A stretch of DNA of 24,417 nucleotides from contig JAFCEI010000005.1 of assembly GCA_017609245.1 (NCBI GenBank), positions 1 to 24,417 on the forward strand. Direction: 5' to 3'. The DNA comes from Candidatus Woesearchaeota archaeon (GTDB lineage Archaea; Nanobdellota; Nanobdellia; Woesearchaeales; JAFCFN01). The notes below the pieces were generated by a model, which saw nothing but the letters and a program-made list of their open reading frames with translations, was not told where the DNA came from and did no database searches. Of the stretch, positions 22,131 to 24,417 are shown one piece after another. Position 1 is the stretch's first letter, and each line of letters begins with the position of its first letter. The position numbers and the translations under genes were made by a program.

Positions 22131-22142
22131 AAGTATTTAAAA
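22131..22142 (-). promoter_or_regulatory. TATA box for secE-spt5-rpl11
   Basis: In the 46-bp gap the minus strand reads TTTTTAAATACTT, about 25 nt before ATG 22113. This suggests a leaderless secE transcript separate from the upstream ASCH-like gene. Confidence 0.5.
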
Positions 22143-22159
22143 AGCTTTTGGGCAGTGCA

Positions 22160-23047
22160 TTATTTAAACCTCTTTTTAAGCCCAAGAACGACAAAACCAT
22201 ATTTTTTGACTGATTTTTCATATCCAAGCTGGTCATGATAAAAGCGCATTGCATCATTGACCGAATCAAAGCCTAGATTATTAATACCTACTTTTCTGCA
22301 AGCTTCTTCAACAGAACCATATTTGGTTATGCTTTTGATAGTTCTTTTGAATTTCTTTTTTTCAACAATATTGCCTGAGTTGTCAATAAACTGGAACAAC
22401 ACCTTCTCCCCAGGAAGTATTGCTTCATAATTCTTGTCGCTGCTTGTTGGATCAGCAGGCATGCCGATCCCTGGTTTTTTGCCTTTCTTAACCAGCTCAT
22501 AACGTTCAGAATACAGTTGGATTACAGGAATGCTCTCAAAACTCTTCAATAGTTTTTTTAATGAGCCATACCTATCCCTCCCAAGATAATTCTTGACAGC
22601 CCCCTTGCCTACTGCAACATAGATATTATCAAGATTAAAATCTTTTTTGTCAAAACACATGCTCAACATGTCTTCCAGATTAAATTCTAATAGTTCATCA
22701 TCTTTGAACCATCTTTTCAGGACACTATTTTTCCATGAAACTATCGGAGTTCGTGAAATAATCTTAAAAGACTTGTCAGAAGGTTTTTTGCCAGGTTTTT
22801 CGCAAAAGATAAATGGTTTGGCAAGTATGGCTGCCTTTTCCTCGAGAAACTCTTTTTTTGGGCTCAGATTTTTATCATAATAGACAAATAGGACCATGTC
22901 TCCTGAATGCCTCTCAAGTTTGGATAATAGGCTGTTACCTGTATCAGCTGCGCTGATTATGTCTCCAAGATTATCTGACAAGAAATTCTTAAAATATTCG
23001 TATGATGTCAATTCGTCTAAAAACTCATTTTGTATGCGCTGTTTCAT
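22160..23047 (-). CDS. Hypothetical protein with C-terminal ASCH/PUA-like domain
   Basis: A 295-residue soluble protein. Residues about 180-295 follow the ASCH pattern: a Y-x-L-x-x-K-G-K-K-P-G start, a stretch with LPGEKVLFQF like the usual GD-I-x-F strand, then the SITKYGSVEEA segment, FDSVNDAMRFYHDQLGYE, and a final GFVVLGLKKRF strand. ASCH domains are PUA-related and bind RNA or nucleotides (known examples include RNA-binding coactivators and m4-cytidine amidohydrolase). The N-terminal ~175 residues have mixed alpha/beta character with no motif I recognise. It lies between ftsZ and secE, so an RNA-related role in expression or translation is possible. The ASCH call is by pattern alone. Confidence 0.6.
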   Translation of the reverse strand: MKQRIQNEFLDELTSYEYFKNFLSDNLGDIISAADTGNSLLSKLERHSGDMVLFVYYDKNLSPKKEFLEEKAAILAKPFIFCEKPGKKPSDKSFKIISRTPIVSWKNSVLKRWFKDDELLEFNLEDMLSMCFDKKDFNLDNIYVAVGKGAVKNYLGRDRYGSLKKLLKSFESIPVIQLYSERYELVKKGKKPGIGMPADPTSSDKNYEAILPGEKVLFQFIDNSGNIVEKKKFKRTIKSITKYGSVEEACRKVGINNLGFDSVNDAMRFYHDQLGYEKSVKKYGFVVLGLKKRFK

Positions 23048-23056
23048 TCTTAAAAG

Positions 23057-23083
23057 AACAAACCAGAGGTTTGTTTAACCTCT
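23057..23083 (-). promoter_or_regulatory. Two overlapping, mutually exclusive hairpins
   Basis: In the 54-bp gap after ftsZ, AACAAACC/GGTTTGTT (23057-23064 and 23068-23075, three-base loop) is a perfect 8-bp stem, and AGAGGTT/AACCTCT (23065-23071 and 23077-23083) is a perfect 7-bp stem. They share bases, so only one can form at a time. In the transcript the 7-bp stem comes first; the 8-bp stem is followed by CTTTTAAG and then the ATG. This suits a switch, or an end signal for ftsZ. Confidence 0.6.
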
Positions 23084-23101
23084 TTGGATAAAAATAAAAA
23101 T

Positions 23102-24340
23102 TTAATCAACAAACTGTATTCCAAGCTCGTGAGATATCTCTTCTTTTCTCTTGTCACTTACAGTTCTTCCAGGCCCAAATATCTGTGATGATTTGACACC
23201 AGTCACGATAAGCATTGTCCTTATTGTATTTGCCAGGTCAGGGCTTATCTGAGCTCCCCAGATGATTCTTGCATTTTCAGATAATTTGTCTGAAATTGTC
23301 TCTACAACCTTCTTAGCCTCATCCAAAGTCAGGTCTGAACCGCCAGCAACATTGACCAAAGCCCCGTTTGCTCCTGAAATATCAACATCCAAAAGAGGGT
23401 TTGTTATTGCCTTTTCAACAGCTTCAACAGCCCTGTTCTCAGTATCAGACTCTCCAACACCAATCAAAGCAACTCCTCCGCCTTTCATGACAGCCCTGAT
23501 ATCTGCAAAATCCAGGTTAACCAACCCTGCTTTTGTAACCAGTTCAGAAATACCTTTGACAGCATTGGTCAAAATCTCATCAGCAACCTTAAAAGCTGTT
23601 TGCAACGGCAAATCAGGCGCCAACTCCAGCAATTTATCATTTGGAATAACAATAAGTGTATCAACAATATGCTCTAGCTTTTCCAAGCCGATCATTGCAT
23701 TCTCATATCTTGTCTGACCCTCGATTGTAAACGGGATTGTTACAACGCCTACTGTCAGCGCCCCCATCTTTTTTGCAACATCAGCTATTACAGGGGCTGA
23801 ACCAGTGCCTGTGCCTCCTCCCAACCCGCAGGTGATAAAGACCATGTCACAGTTGTAGATGGCTTTTTTGATGTCATGCTCGCTCTCTCTTGCAGCTTCC
23901 TCACCTAATGAAGGGTTAGATCCAGCACCCAGACCTCGCGTAATGTCTCTTCCGATCAATATCTTTTTCTCAGCTGTTGTAAACAACAGGTCCTGGGCAT
24001 CAGTATTGACTGCAATTGATTCAACACCAGATATGCCTACCTCTGCTATCCTATTGATTGTATTATTCCCAGCACCGCCTGTGCCAATAACCTTGATAGT
24101 TGCCCTTTGCTTTGACAGGATTTCTTCTAATTCATCATCCTGAACATTGGCATTTGCAATCTCAGGCTCATTATATGTGGGCTTTTTAGGAGCTTCAACA
24201 GGAGCTATCGTCTCAGGCTCCTCATTAATCTCTTGGGAAGACTCCTGCTCTTCATTCTGGGACATACTTCCTTCTTCAGAATTAAAACTATCACCTCGAT
24301 TTTCACTTATATTGCTTTCTTCATTGTAAAAATCACCCAT
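23102..24340 (-). CDS. ftsZ: Cell division protein FtsZ
   Basis: A 412-residue tubulin-family GTPase forming the division ring. Residues 1-78 are an acidic, Ser/Glu-rich, probably disordered extension. The GTPase domain then has GTGGAGNN (87-93), the tubulin signature GGGTGTG (174-180), PNDK (233-236) and the catalytic T7 loop NLDFAD (275-280). The C-terminal domain ends around residue 390, followed by a short tail (SHELGIQFVD) that may serve as the adaptor-binding peptide. The overall pattern suggests archaeal FtsZ1 or FtsZ2 without deciding between them. A TTTAAAAA element about 20 nt upstream is a possible TATA. ftsZ upstream of secE and spt5 is a known archaeal arrangement. Confidence 0.95.
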   Translation of the reverse strand: MGDFYNEESNISENRGDSFNSEEGSMSQNEEQESSQEINEEPETIAPVEAPKKPTYNEPEIANANVQDDELEEILSKQRATIKVIGTGGAGNNTINRIAEVGISGVESIAVNTDAQDLLFTTAEKKILIGRDITRGLGAGSNPSLGEEAARESEHDIKKAIYNCDMVFITCGLGGGTGTGSAPVIADVAKKMGALTVGVVTIPFTIEGQTRYENAMIGLEKLEHIVDTLIVIPNDKLLELAPDLPLQTAFKVADEILTNAVKGISELVTKAGLVNLDFADIRAVMKGGGVALIGVGESDTENRAVEAVEKAITNPLLDVDISGANGALVNVAGGSDLTLDEAKKVVETISDKLSENARIIWGAQISPDLANTIRTMLIVTGVKSSQIFGPGRTVSDKRKEEISHELGIQFVD

Positions 24341-24417
24341 TTTTTATACCCCACTTTAGTTTTTAAATATCATCAATAGGATTTTTTTCCCACTTGAGAA
24401 TCATAAAAACACTACTC

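Noticed and set aside
22114..22269. Longer SecE start giving 117 residues
   Set aside because: The extra residues overlap the ASCH-like gene in another frame and are not SecE-like. A TATA box and family length favour ATG 22113.
24341..24417. Further gene upstream of ftsZ
   Set aside because: Only 77 bases remain, AT-rich with a possible TATA-like TTTAAAAA; I see no coding frame.

Overview
This is a compact, AT-rich archaeal chromosome segment with almost no intergenic DNA. Archaeal identity rests on an Rpp21-type RNase P protein, the archaeal Elp3 with a CX4CX2C cluster, DtdA-type D-aminoacyl-tRNA deacylase, archaeal-size L11, Spt5 and SecE, and TATA boxes about 25 nt upstream of start codons (apparently leaderless genes). 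The gene style (short overlapping genes, many signal-anchored Thr/Asn-rich surface proteins, degenerate LAGLIDADG protein, lone fragments) suggests a DPANN lineage such as Woesearchaeota or Pacearchaeota. That placement is an inference from style, not a marker-gene tree.

Layout. (1) 1-5675, + strand: the 3' part of a very large surface glycoprotein (Ig-like repeats, TSP1-like Cys domain, one membrane helix, then about 715 residues of cytoplasmic coiled coil), overlapping by ATGA a MinD/ParA-type ATPase. (2) 5647-7325, - strand: four small genes, including a truncated Dph2 and two unknown proteins coupled to it. (3) 7435-8806, - strand: RNase P component 4 and an NSUN RNA m5C methyltransferase. 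A divergent degenerate LAGLIDADG protein and the convergent elp3 follow. (4) 11660-15964, + strand: six small to medium surface proteins, including a paralogous pair that flanks a 68-residue relative. One has an in-frame stop inside its signal peptide. (5) 15980-19587, - strand: a CaCA exchanger and a SERCA-like Ca2+ ATPase in one overlapping operon. (6) 19716-20582, +: dtdA carrying a 42-bp repeat in frame. (7) 20585-24340, -: ftsZ, an ASCH-like protein, secE, spt5 and rpl11, a recognisable archaeal division/secretion/transcription/ribosome neighbourhood.

Most unusual points: a GC-rich 42-bp interspersed repeat, with one copy inserted as 14 codons in dtdA, one at the NSUN/RNase P junction and a diverged one upstream of dtdA (like Rickettsia palindromic elements, but in an archaeon); the transmembrane adhesin/coiled-coil giant paired with a MinD ATPase; the signal-peptide stop codon; an L11 with a 95-residue stalk-like tail; a Dph2 cut off after its first cysteine region; two mutually exclusive hairpins between ftsZ and its downstream gene; and a cluster of GCGAAGC mini-hairpins between spt5 and rpl11. 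No gene-free stretch exceeds 300 bases, and I saw no tRNA, rRNA, CRISPR array or insertion sequence.
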